DNA of 64,000 nucleotides from Streptomyces wedmorensis (GTDB taxonomy: Bacteria > Actinomycetota > Actinomycetes > Streptomycetales > Streptomycetaceae), in the NCBI RefSeq assembly GCF_000716445.1, contig NZ_JNWK01000020.1:123190-187189 (forward strand), written 5' to 3'. Of this stretch, positions 44,807 to 52,125 are shown one piece after another (position 1 is the first letter of the stretch; each line of letters opens with the position of its first letter). The translations under genes were made by a program, and so were the position numbers. The notes under the pieces were generated by a model that saw nothing but the letters and a program-made list of their open reading frames with translations, did not search any database and had not been told where the DNA came from.

Positions 44807-44971
44807 CGTGCGTCAAACGTGCGTCACGTGCGTCGAATATGCGTCAAGATATCGCCCGTAACGCACGTAACGCACATCATGCCCACTCGACAAAGCCGCA
44901 GTTCAGCGGCCCTTTTCAGCGGGCTCCAGAATCGCGACGCACTCTACGTGGTGGGTCATCGGGAACAGGTC
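44807..44971 (-). repeat. Attachment site C: 3' end of the methyltransferase gene plus left repeat arm
   Basis: Bases 44807-44855 are identical to the left arm of site B. The core (44903-44971) is the last 23 codons of the intact methyltransferase, ending DLFPMTHHVECVAILEPAEK then GR. To the right the sequence continues as the gene, so this copy has only one repeat arm, as expected of an element/chromosome boundary. Confidence 0.85.
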
Positions 44972-46231
44972 GAAGGCGCGCAGGGTGCGGACGCGGTAGC
45001 CGCGGTCTGCGAAGTAGGAGATGTCGCGGGCGAGGGCGGCGGGGTCGCAGGCGACGTAGGCGATGCGGCGGGCGCCGAGGGAGGCGAGGTGGTGGACGGT
45101 CTGCTTGCCGGCGCCGGCGCGCGGGGGGTCGAGGACGATGAGGTCGACCTCGGTGATGCCGGTGCGGGGGAGGACGGATTCGACCTTGCCCTGTTCGATG
45201 CGGACGCGGGGGAAGCCGGCGAGGTTGTGGCGGGCGTCCTCGACGGCGCGCTTGCCGGACTCGATGCCGAGGACGGCGCCCTGGTCGCCGACGCGGTCGG
45301 CGAGGGCGCCCGCGAAGAGGCCGACGCCGCAGTAGAGGTCGAGGGCGGTGTCGCCCTTGCGCGGGAGGAGGCCCTGCATGACGGCCTTCATGAGCGTGTC
45401 GGCGGCCTTGGGGTGGACCTGCCAGAAGCCGCCGCTGCCGACGCGGTGGGTGCGCTCGTCGGCGCGCTCGCGGACGAAGGCGCGGCCGTGGACGCGGTGG
45501 ACGCCGCCGTCCTTCTCGTCGACGCGCATGACCGAGACGGGCTTGTCCAGCTCGACCAGCGGGAGGCGGGCGCCCGGGCGGGGGGTGAGGATGACCTGGC
45601 GGTCGTTCGAGCCCGAGGCCGCGATGGCCTCGACGGAGGCCATGCCCTCCCAGGTGCGCTTCTCGATGCCGAGCTCCGAGACGCCCTCGGCGGCGATCAT
45701 GCAGTGGTCGATGATCTCGACCTCGTGGGAGCGGTGCTTGCGCAGGCCCGCGTGGCCCTCGGTGTCGACGGCGTACTGGACGCGGGTGCGCCACTGCGGG
45801 ACCTGGCCGGCGGGGAGCTTGTCGCCCTCGGCCGGCATGACGGTGCCGTCCCAGCCGGCCTCCTCGGGGGTGAGCCCGGCGAGGCGGAGGAGCTGCTCGG
45901 CGATGACCTCGCCCTTGAGGCGGCGCTGGGCTCCGGGCTTGGCGTGCTGCCAGTCGCAGCCGCCGCACTTGCCGGGGCCGGCGAAGGGGCAGGGGGCCTC
46001 GACGCGGTCCTTGGAGGCTTCGAGGATGGTGACGGCGTCGGCGCGCAGGAAGCGGGAGGTCTCCTCGCCCTCGGTGACGCGGGCGACGACCCGCTCGCCG
46101 GGCAGCGCGTGGCGGACGAACAGGACGCGGCCTGCGTCCGTGCGGGCGATGCAGTGGCCGCCGTGGGCGACCGGGCCGACCTCTACCTCGTACTCCGCCC
46201 CGACCAGCGACGTAACAGGGGTGTTCTGCAT
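44903..46231 (-). CDS. TRAM-domain class I RNA uracil-5 methyltransferase (TrmA/RumA family)
   Basis: 442 aa. An N-terminal TRAM RNA-binding domain (EYEVEVGPVAHGGHCIAR) is followed by the Fe-S Cys set CPFAGPGKCGGCDWQH, the SAM motif LDLYCGVGLFAG, the DPPRAG motif and the catalytic Cys in VACDPAALARD. It methylates uridine C5 in 23S rRNA or tRNA. ATG 46231 was chosen over 46276 because homology starts at MQNTPVT. Its 3' end is the island attachment site, and the coding sequence stays intact after integration. Confidence 0.93.
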   Translation of the reverse strand: MQNTPVTSLVGAEYEVEVGPVAHGGHCIARTDAGRVLFVRHALPGERVVARVTEGEETSRFLRADAVTILEASKDRVEAPCPFAGPGKCGGCDWQHAKPGAQRRLKGEVIAEQLLRLAGLTPEEAGWDGTVMPAEGDKLPAGQVPQWRTRVQYAVDTEGHAGLRKHRSHEVEIIDHCMIAAEGVSELGIEKRTWEGMASVEAIAASGSNDRQVILTPRPGARLPLVELDKPVSVMRVDEKDGGVHRVHGRAFVRERADERTHRVGSGGFWQVHPKAADTLMKAVMQGLLPRKGDTALDLYCGVGLFAGALADRVGDQGAVLGIESGKRAVEDARHNLAGFPRVRIEQGKVESVLPRTGITEVDLIVLDPPRAGAGKQTVHHLASLGARRIAYVACDPAALARDISYFADRGYRVRTLRAFDLFPMTHHVECVAILEPAEKGR

Positions 46232-46291
46232 GACCGGGGACTCCAGAGGAAGAAGAGAGTGGGCTGCCGTGTGCAACGGCAGCCCACCAGT

Positions 46292-48343
46292 CTAGTTGTT
46301 CTTCGCGGCTGGTTCCTTCTGCCGCTTCTCGACGGGGCCGCGGCGGACCGAGCCGGGCGCGTTCCACTCCTGGCGCTTCCGGGCCCGCTTCCTGGCGGCC
46401 TCGGAGGACTGGAGCTGGTAGGGGACGGAGGTCACCATGACGCCGGGGGTGAAGAGCAGTCGGCCCTTGAGCCGCAGGGCGCTCTGGTTGTGCAGCAGGT
46501 GCTCGTACCAGTGGCCGACGACGTACTCGGGGATGTAGACGGAGACGGCGTCGCGCGGGCTCTCGCGGCGGATGTTCTTCACGTACTCGATGACCGGGCG
46601 GGTGATCTCGCGGTACGGGGAGTCGAGGATCTTGAGCGGGACGTTGATGCCGCGCCGCTCCCACTCCTCTCTGAGCGCCTTCGTCTCGACCGGGTCGACG
46701 TTGACGGTCAGCGCCTCCAGCTCGTGGGCGTGCATGAGCTTGGCATAGGCCAGGGCGCGCAGGGTCGGCTTGTGGAGCTTGGAGACGAGGACGATGGAGC
46801 GGACCCGGGAGGGGCGCACGTACTCGTCAGGGCGTTCCTCGGCGGCGGCGATCTCGGCGGCGACGGAGTCGTAGTGCCGTCGGATCGCGGTCATCGTCCC
46901 GTAGAAGATCACCATGCCGAGCAGGGCGACCCAGGCGCCGTGGGTGAACTTGGTGGCGAGGACGACGACGAGGACGAGGCCGGTGAAGAAGGCGCCGAAG
47001 GCGTTGATCGCGCGGGAGCGGATCATGTGGCGGCGCTTGGCCGGGTCCCGCTCGGTCTTCAGGTGCCGGTTCCAGTGCCGGACCATGCCGATCTGGCTGA
47101 GGGTGAAGGAGACGAAGACGCCGACGATGTACAGCTGGATCAGCCGGGTCGAGTCGGCTCCGTAGACCCAGACGAGGAGGGCGGCGGCGCCGGCCAGGAG
47201 CACGATGCCGTTGGAGAAGGTGAGGCGGTCGCCGCGGGTGTGGAGCTGGCGGGGCAGGTACCGGTCCTGGGCGAGGATCGAGCCGAGGAGCGGGAAGCCG
47301 TTGTACGCGGTGTTGGCGGCGAGGAAGAGGACGAGCGCGGTGGCCGCGGCGAGGAGGACGAAGAAGAACGTTCCGTCGCCGAAGACGGCGGCCGCGACCT
47401 GCGAGATCACCGGGTCCTGGACGTAGCCCTCGCCGACCGGCACGCCGTTGACGAGGAGGTCCTCGGCGGGCTTCTCGGCCATCCGGACGTCGGTGGCCAT
47501 GGCGAGGAAGATGATGCCGCAGAACATGGTGACGGCCAGGCCGCCCATCAGGGCGAGCGTGGTGGCGGCGTTCTTCGACTTCGGCTTGCGGAAGGCGGGG
47601 ACACCGTTGGAGATGGCCTCGACACCGGTGAGCGCGGCACAGCCGGAGGAGAACGCGCGCAGCAGAAGGAAGACGAGCGCGAAGCCGGCGAGGCCCTGGT
47701 GCTCGGGCTTGATCTCGAAGTCGGCGGTGGGGGCCTTCATGGTCTCGTCGAGGACGATGCCCTTGTACGCGCCCCAGGCGATCATGATGAAGACGCCGGC
47801 GACGAAGACGTACGTCGGGATCGCGAAGAGGGAGCCCGACTCCTTCACGCCGCGCAGGTTCATCACGGTGAGCAGCACGATCACGCCGACCGCGCAGGCC
47901 ACCTTGTGCTCGACGACGAAGGGGATCGCCGAGCCGAGGTTCTCGATGCCCGAGGAGATCGACACCGCGACGGTGAGGACGTAGTCGACGAGCAGGGCGC
48001 TCGCGACGGTGAGTCCGGCCTTCGGCCCGAGGTTGGTGTTCGCGACCTCGTAGTCGCCGCCGCCGCTGGGGTACGCGTGCACGTTCTGCCGGTAGGACGC
48101 GACGACCGTGAACATCAGGACGACGACCGCGAGCGCGATCCACGGGCTGAAGTGGTAGGCCGACAGGCCGGCGACGGAGAGGACGAGCAGCACCTCGCCG
48201 GGTGCGTACGCCACCGAGGACAGCGGGTCGGAGGCGAAGACGGGGAGGGCGATGCGCTTGGAGAGAAGGGTCTCTCCGAGCTTGTCGCTGCGCAGGGCCC
48301 GCCCGATCAGGATCCGTTTGGGCACGTCGGTCAGTTTGGACAC
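46292..48343 (-). CDS. KimA-like APC-family potassium/amino acid permease
   Basis: 683 aa with twelve membrane helices and a ~200-residue cytoplasmic tail. The start VPKRILIGRALRSDKLGE and the ASDPLSSVAYAPGEVLLVL, YRQNVHAYPSGGGDYEV and LLVDYVLTVAVSIS segments match the KimA (YdaO) potassium importers. GTG 48343 lacks a good Shine-Dalgarno and may be leaderless. It is divergent from two TrkA-type proteins, suggesting a potassium-uptake role gated by them. A general amino-acid permease role is the alternative. Confidence 0.82.
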   Translation of the reverse strand: MSKLTDVPKRILIGRALRSDKLGETLLSKRIALPVFASDPLSSVAYAPGEVLLVLSVAGLSAYHFSPWIALAVVVLMFTVVASYRQNVHAYPSGGGDYEVANTNLGPKAGLTVASALLVDYVLTVAVSISSGIENLGSAIPFVVEHKVACAVGVIVLLTVMNLRGVKESGSLFAIPTYVFVAGVFIMIAWGAYKGIVLDETMKAPTADFEIKPEHQGLAGFALVFLLLRAFSSGCAALTGVEAISNGVPAFRKPKSKNAATTLALMGGLAVTMFCGIIFLAMATDVRMAEKPAEDLLVNGVPVGEGYVQDPVISQVAAAVFGDGTFFFVLLAAATALVLFLAANTAYNGFPLLGSILAQDRYLPRQLHTRGDRLTFSNGIVLLAGAAALLVWVYGADSTRLIQLYIVGVFVSFTLSQIGMVRHWNRHLKTERDPAKRRHMIRSRAINAFGAFFTGLVLVVVLATKFTHGAWVALLGMVIFYGTMTAIRRHYDSVAAEIAAAEERPDEYVRPSRVRSIVLVSKLHKPTLRALAYAKLMHAHELEALTVNVDPVETKALREEWERRGINVPLKILDSPYREITRPVIEYVKNIRRESPRDAVSVYIPEYVVGHWYEHLLHNQSALRLKGRLLFTPGVMVTSVPYQLQSSEAARKRARKRQEWNAPGSVRRGPVEKRQKEPAAKNN

Positions 48344-48577
48344 GGAGAGGATCGTAAGCGTTCGAAAAGAGCCACGCTCACCGGCACCCCCGATCGGCAC
48401 CGAATCTCCCTGAGTACCACCTCGAATGCGGCTCCGGCCAGCGTTGCCGCATAAGCTCGGACCGGGCAACCCGGCAGGGCGTTGCCCGCCGCGGCCCGGG
48501 CGTGTCGGGCGAGGAAAGTTGTGAACAGGGTGTTTTCGCAGGTCAGCAAGGCGATCAGGAGTGCGGGGTAAGGGGAC

Positions 48578-49246
48578 GTGCACATCGTCATCATGGGCTG
48601 CGGGCGAGTGGGAGCCGCTCTCGCGCAGACCCTCGAACAGCAGGGGCACACCGTCGCGGTCGTGGACCAGGACCCGACGGCTTTCCGTCGTCTGGGGTCG
48701 GGTTTCGGCGGTCGGCGCGTCACGGGCGTGGGGTTCGACCAGGACACGCTGCGTGAGGCCGGCATCGAGGAGGCCGGTGCCTTCGCCGCGGTGAGCAGCG
48801 GCGACAACTCGAACATCATCGCCGCGCGGGTCGCCCGCGAGATGTTCGGCATCGAGAACGTGGCGGCGCGGATCTACGACCCCCGCCGTGCCGAGGTCTA
48901 CCAGCGCCTGGGTATCCCGACGGTCGCGACGGTCCGGTGGACCGCGGACCAGATGCTGCGGCGACTGCTGCCGTCCGGCGCGGAGCCGCTGTGGCGCGAC
49001 CCGAGCGGCGGCGTGCAGCTCGCCGAGGTGCACACCTCCCCCGCGTGGATCGGCCACAAGGTGAGCCGGCTCCAGGAGGAGACCGGCGTCCGCGTCGCCT
49101 TCCTCACCCGGCTGGGCGAAGCGATTCTGCCGACCTCGCAGACGGTGCTCCAGGAAGGTGACCTGGTGCACGTGATGATGCGTACGGACGAGATCGCGAA
49201 GGTCGAGGAGGCCTTCGCCGAGGGTCCCGAGGAGGGCGGTCACTGA
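48578..49246 (+). CDS. TrkA-type RCK potassium-uptake regulatory protein 1
   Basis: 222 aa from GTG 48578. RCK_N NAD-binding fold (MGCGRVGAALAQTLEQQGH, AVVDQDP) and an RCK_C tail near residues 135-215. Cytosolic gating subunit for a potassium transporter. Overlaps the second copy by one base (TGATG). Confidence 0.9.
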   Translation: MHIVIMGCGRVGAALAQTLEQQGHTVAVVDQDPTAFRRLGSGFGGRRVTGVGFDQDTLREAGIEEAGAFAAVSSGDNSNIIAARVAREMFGIENVAARIYDPRRAEVYQRLGIPTVATVRWTADQMLRRLLPSGAEPLWRDPSGGVQLAEVHTSPAWIGHKVSRLQEETGVRVAFLTRLGEAILPTSQTVLQEGDLVHVMMRTDEIAKVEEAFAEGPEEGGH

Positions 49247-49923
49247 TGCGTGTCGCTATTGCGGGCGCGGGTGCGGTGGGCCGTTCCATCGCGGGCGAGC
49301 TCCTGGAGAACGGGCACGAGGTCCTGCTCATCGACAAGGCGCCGACCGCCATCTCGGTGGAGCGGGTGCCGCAGGCGGAGTGGCTGCTCGCCGACGCCTG
49401 TGAGATCACGTCGCTCGACGAGGCGGCGCTGCAGCGCTGCAACGTGGTGATCGCGGCGACCGGCGACGACAAGGTGAACCTGGTCGTCTCGCTGCTCGCC
49501 AAGACCGAGTACGGCGTGCCGCGGGTGGTGGCCCGCGTGAACAACCCGAAGAACGAGTGGCTGTTCAACGAGTCCTGGGGCGTGGACGTCGCCGTCTCGA
49601 CGCCGCGTCTCATGTCGGCCCTGGTGGAGGAGGCGGTGAGCGTCGGCGACCTGGTCCGGCTGCTCCGCTTCAGCCACGGCGACGCGAACCTGGTCGAGCT
49701 GACGCTCCCGCCGGAGTCGGCCGTCGCCGGTACCGCCGTCGGGGACGTGGCCTGGCCGCAGGACACCTCGCTCGTGACGATCATCCGCGGTTCGCGGGTG
49801 CTGACGCCGAGCGCCGAGGAGACCCTGGAGGCCGGTGACGAGCTGCTGTTCGTGGCCGCCCAGGCCCGTGAGGAGCAGCTGGAGGACCTGCTGCAGGTCC
49901 GCCGCGAGGCCACCGAGTCCTGA
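49246..49923 (+). CDS. TrkA-type RCK potassium-uptake regulatory protein 2
   Basis: 225 aa. IAGAGAVGRSIAGELLENGH nucleotide fold, IAATGDDKVN and a C-terminal RCK_C (LVELTLP...SLVTIIRG...EAGDELLFVA). Paralogue of the preceding gene; paired RCK genes often form a heteromeric ring beside KimA/Ktr-type transporters. Confidence 0.9.
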   Translation: MRVAIAGAGAVGRSIAGELLENGHEVLLIDKAPTAISVERVPQAEWLLADACEITSLDEAALQRCNVVIAATGDDKVNLVVSLLAKTEYGVPRVVARVNNPKNEWLFNESWGVDVAVSTPRLMSALVEEAVSVGDLVRLLRFSHGDANLVELTLPPESAVAGTAVGDVAWPQDTSLVTIIRGSRVLTPSAEETLEAGDELLFVAAQAREEQLEDLLQVRREATES

Positions 49924-49931
49924 CCCGGCGT

Positions 49932-49981
49932 GGTACGAGGAAGGGCCCGGACCTGAACAGGTCCGGGCCCTTCCTCGTACC
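49932..49981. terminator. Bidirectional terminator with perfect 24-bp stem
   Basis: 49932-49955 and 49958-49981 are perfect complements around a two-base AA loop. It lies exactly between the convergent trkA pair and DUF3159 gene; a strong shared terminator. Confidence 0.88.
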
Positions 49982-49984
49982 GTC

Positions 49985-50734
49985 TCAGGACTCCGGGTGG
50001 CTCTGCGCGGCGGCGGCCGCCTTGCGCTCCTTCTCGGCGCGCTCCTCGGCCTCCATCTCGGCGAAGACGTCGATCGGCGCCGGGGCCTTCGCGAGGAACA
50101 CCCAGGTGAGGTAGACCGCGAGGAGGAAGGGCGGGATCTTCAGGGCGACCAGGACCCAGCCGAACTTGGTCGTGTCGGCCCACCAGTACATCGGGAAGAG
50201 GATCGCGCACTTGCCGAGCAGGATCAGGCCCCAGGCCCAGCTGGCCTTCGTATACGCCTTCTTGCGGCCCGGATTGCGGGTGCGCCAGGACAGGTTCTCC
50301 TTGAAGACCGGGCCGAGGATCAGGCCGATCAGGGGGACGCCGGCGAGCGCCGTGATGATGTACGCGAGGGCGAGGCCCAGGGTGTACAGCATGCCCGGCA
50401 GGTAGAAGTCCTTGGCGTTGCCCGTCATCATCGCGAAGACGACGCCGAAGGCGACCCCGAAGACGCCGCTGAAGGCGTGCTTGACGGTGTCCCGGCGGAT
50501 CAGCCGGACGGCGACCAGCACCAGCGAGACCGCGAGCGCGGCGATCGCCGAGACGTGCAGGTTCTTGTTGACCGTGAAGATCGTGACGAACAGCAGGCCG
50601 GGCACGACCGTCTCGACCATGCCGCGCACGCCGCCGAAGGCCTCGAAGAGCGCGGCCTCCGTCACGGCCTTGTCGGCCTGGGTGTCCTGGTCCGGGGTCG
50701 ACTGGGCCGCCGTCGGCTTGTCGAGGGACGTCAC
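49985..50734 (-). CDS. DUF3159 membrane protein
   Basis: 249 aa with about six hydrophobic segments (VETVVPGLLFVTIFTV, AIAALAVSLVLVAVRLI, and so on), a charged N-terminus and an Ala/Glu/Lys-rich C-terminal tail. DUF3159 proteins are conserved in this chromosomal neighbourhood of actinomycetes. Function unknown. Starts three bases before the OB-fold gene ends, so likely in one operon. Confidence 0.85.
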   Translation of the reverse strand: MTSLDKPTAAQSTPDQDTQADKAVTEAALFEAFGGVRGMVETVVPGLLFVTIFTVNKNLHVSAIAALAVSLVLVAVRLIRRDTVKHAFSGVFGVAFGVVFAMMTGNAKDFYLPGMLYTLGLALAYIITALAGVPLIGLILGPVFKENLSWRTRNPGRKKAYTKASWAWGLILLGKCAILFPMYWWADTTKFGWVLVALKIPPFLLAVYLTWVFLAKAPAPIDVFAEMEAEERAEKERKAAAAAQSHPES

Positions 50735-50737
50735 CGG

Positions 50738-51136
50738 CTACTCCTGTCCGAGCGGTCGGAGCTCGTATTTGGGGTTGAAGAGGACCCGCCGGCCGTGGCT
50801 CATCGAGATCCGGCCGGAGGCGATCAGCTTGCGGCCCGGCTCGATGCCCACGATGGAGCGCCGGCCGAGCCAGACGACGTCGAGCGGTGCCGTGCCGTCG
50901 AAGAGTTCGGCCTCCAGCGCGGGTACACCGGCCCGGGGTCGTAGCGTGACCGTGCGCAAGGTACCAGTCACCTTGACTATCTGGCGGTCGGAGCAGTCGG
51001 AGATACGAGTGCACCCCGACGCTTCGGCGTCCTCCTGGAGCTCCTCCGACTCCAGGTCCTCCGGGGAGGAGGAGAGCCGGTCGAGCATCCGGCGGAACCG
51101 ACCGGCCGGCTTCTCTGTACGTGGTGCAGCACTCAT
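50738..51136 (-). CDS. OB-fold nucleic-acid-binding protein
   Basis: 132 aa. RQIVKVTGTLRTVTLRP, AELFDGTAPLDVVWLGRR and GRKLIASGRISMSHGRRVLFNPKY trace a five-stranded OB barrel. ATG 51136. Followed directly by the DUF3159 gene and preceded by kdpE. Confidence 0.82.
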   Translation of the reverse strand: MSAAPRTEKPAGRFRRMLDRLSSSPEDLESEELQEDAEASGCTRISDCSDRQIVKVTGTLRTVTLRPRAGVPALEAELFDGTAPLDVVWLGRRSIVGIEPGRKLIASGRISMSHGRRVLFNPKYELRPLGQE

Positions 51137-51204
51137 ACAGAAAGCGTACCGGCCACCGCTGTCACGGAGAGCGGCCCGCGACGACCGGTCCGTTCGCCGT
51201 CCGT

Positions 51205-51891
51205 TCACCGTTCGAAGCGGTACCCCATGCCCGGTTCGGTGACGAAGTGCCGCGGGTGCGAGGGGTCGGCCTCCAGCTTGCGGCGCAGCTGCGCCATGTA
51301 CACCCGGAGATAGTTGGTCTCGGTGCCGTACGACGGTCCCCAGACCTCCTGGAGCAGCTGCTTCTGGCTGACCAGCCGGCCGCTGTTGCGGACGAGGACC
51401 TCGAGGAGGTGCCACTCGGTGGGGGTGAGCCGGACGTCGCGGCCGTCGCGGTGCACCTTCTTCGCGGCCAGGTCGACGGTGAAGCCCGCGGCCTCGACCA
51501 CGACGACGCCGTCCTCGGCGCCGCCGACCGGCTCGGCCCTGCGCACGGCCGCGCGCAGCCGGGCGAGCAGCTCGTCCATCCCGAAGGGCTTGGTGACGTA
51601 GTCGTCGGCGCCCGCGTCGAGCGCCTCGACCTTCTCGTCGGAGGTCTGCCGGGCCGAGAGGACCAGGATCGGCACCCTCGTCCAGCCGCGCAGGCCCTTG
51701 ATGACCTCGACGCCGTCCATGTCGGGCAGGCCGAGGTCGAGGACGACGACGTCGGGGTGGCGTTCGGCGGCCAGCCGGAGCGCGGCGGCACCGTCGGGCG
51801 CGGCGTCGACCTCGTACTTCCGCGCCTTGAGGTTGATCACCAGGGCACGGACGATCTGCGGCTCGTCGTCGACCACGAGGACCCGGGTCAT
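51205..51891 (-). CDS. kdpE: OmpR-family response regulator, KdpE-like
   Basis: 228 aa. Receiver with DDE, VVVLDLGLPD (phospho-Asp) and SARQT..EKVEALDAGADDY..KPF, then a winged-helix DNA-binding domain ending VTEPGMGYRFER. Partner of the KdpD 234 bases upstream. No kdpFABC in the window. Confidence 0.9.
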   Translation of the reverse strand: MTRVLVVDDEPQIVRALVINLKARKYEVDAAPDGAAALRLAAERHPDVVVLDLGLPDMDGVEVIKGLRGWTRVPILVLSARQTSDEKVEALDAGADDYVTKPFGMDELLARLRAAVRRAEPVGGAEDGVVVVEAAGFTVDLAAKKVHRDGRDVRLTPTEWHLLEVLVRNSGRLVSQKQLLQEVWGPSYGTETNYLRVYMAQLRRKLEADPSHPRHFVTEPGMGYRFER

Positions 51892-51950
51892 GGAGGGGGC
51901 CTACCTTCTGCTGGAAGCTGCTGTACGGGGAAGAGGACGGGCGCGGTACG

Positions 51951-52033
51951 GGTTCGGGTTCGGGTTCGGGTTCGGCCGCGGGATCGGGATCGGGATCGGG
52001 TTCGGCCTGAGCTTCGGCTTCGGCTTCGGCTGC
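51951..52033. repeat. Hexanucleotide microsatellite between kdpD and kdpE
   Basis: Consecutive (GGTTCG)4, (GGATCG)3 and GGCTTC-type units, broken by two imperfect hexamers. Read on the minus strand it would encode Glu-Pro/Asp-Pro repeats, but no gene uses it. It separates the kdpD stop from kdpE. Confidence 0.8.
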
Positions 52034-52125
52034 TGTCACGAGTCTCGTACGGGCGCGGGCGCCCCGGTCGGGCCACGGCCGGGGGGCGCCAGGTCACGGC
52101 CGGGGCGTCGGTCGCGGCGGGGGCG

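Noticed and set aside
44819..48454. A very long plus-strand open frame (over 1200 codons) opposite the methyltransferase and permease
   Set aside because: It is a high-GC antisense shadow: acidic, Val/Gly/Asp-rich, no domains, and exactly opposite two genes with clear motifs.
51136..52039. A Glu-Pro/Asp-Pro repeat protein encoded by the hexanucleotide tract
   Set aside because: The frame runs through the kdpE gene antisense-frame without motifs; the tract is better described as a non-coding microsatellite.
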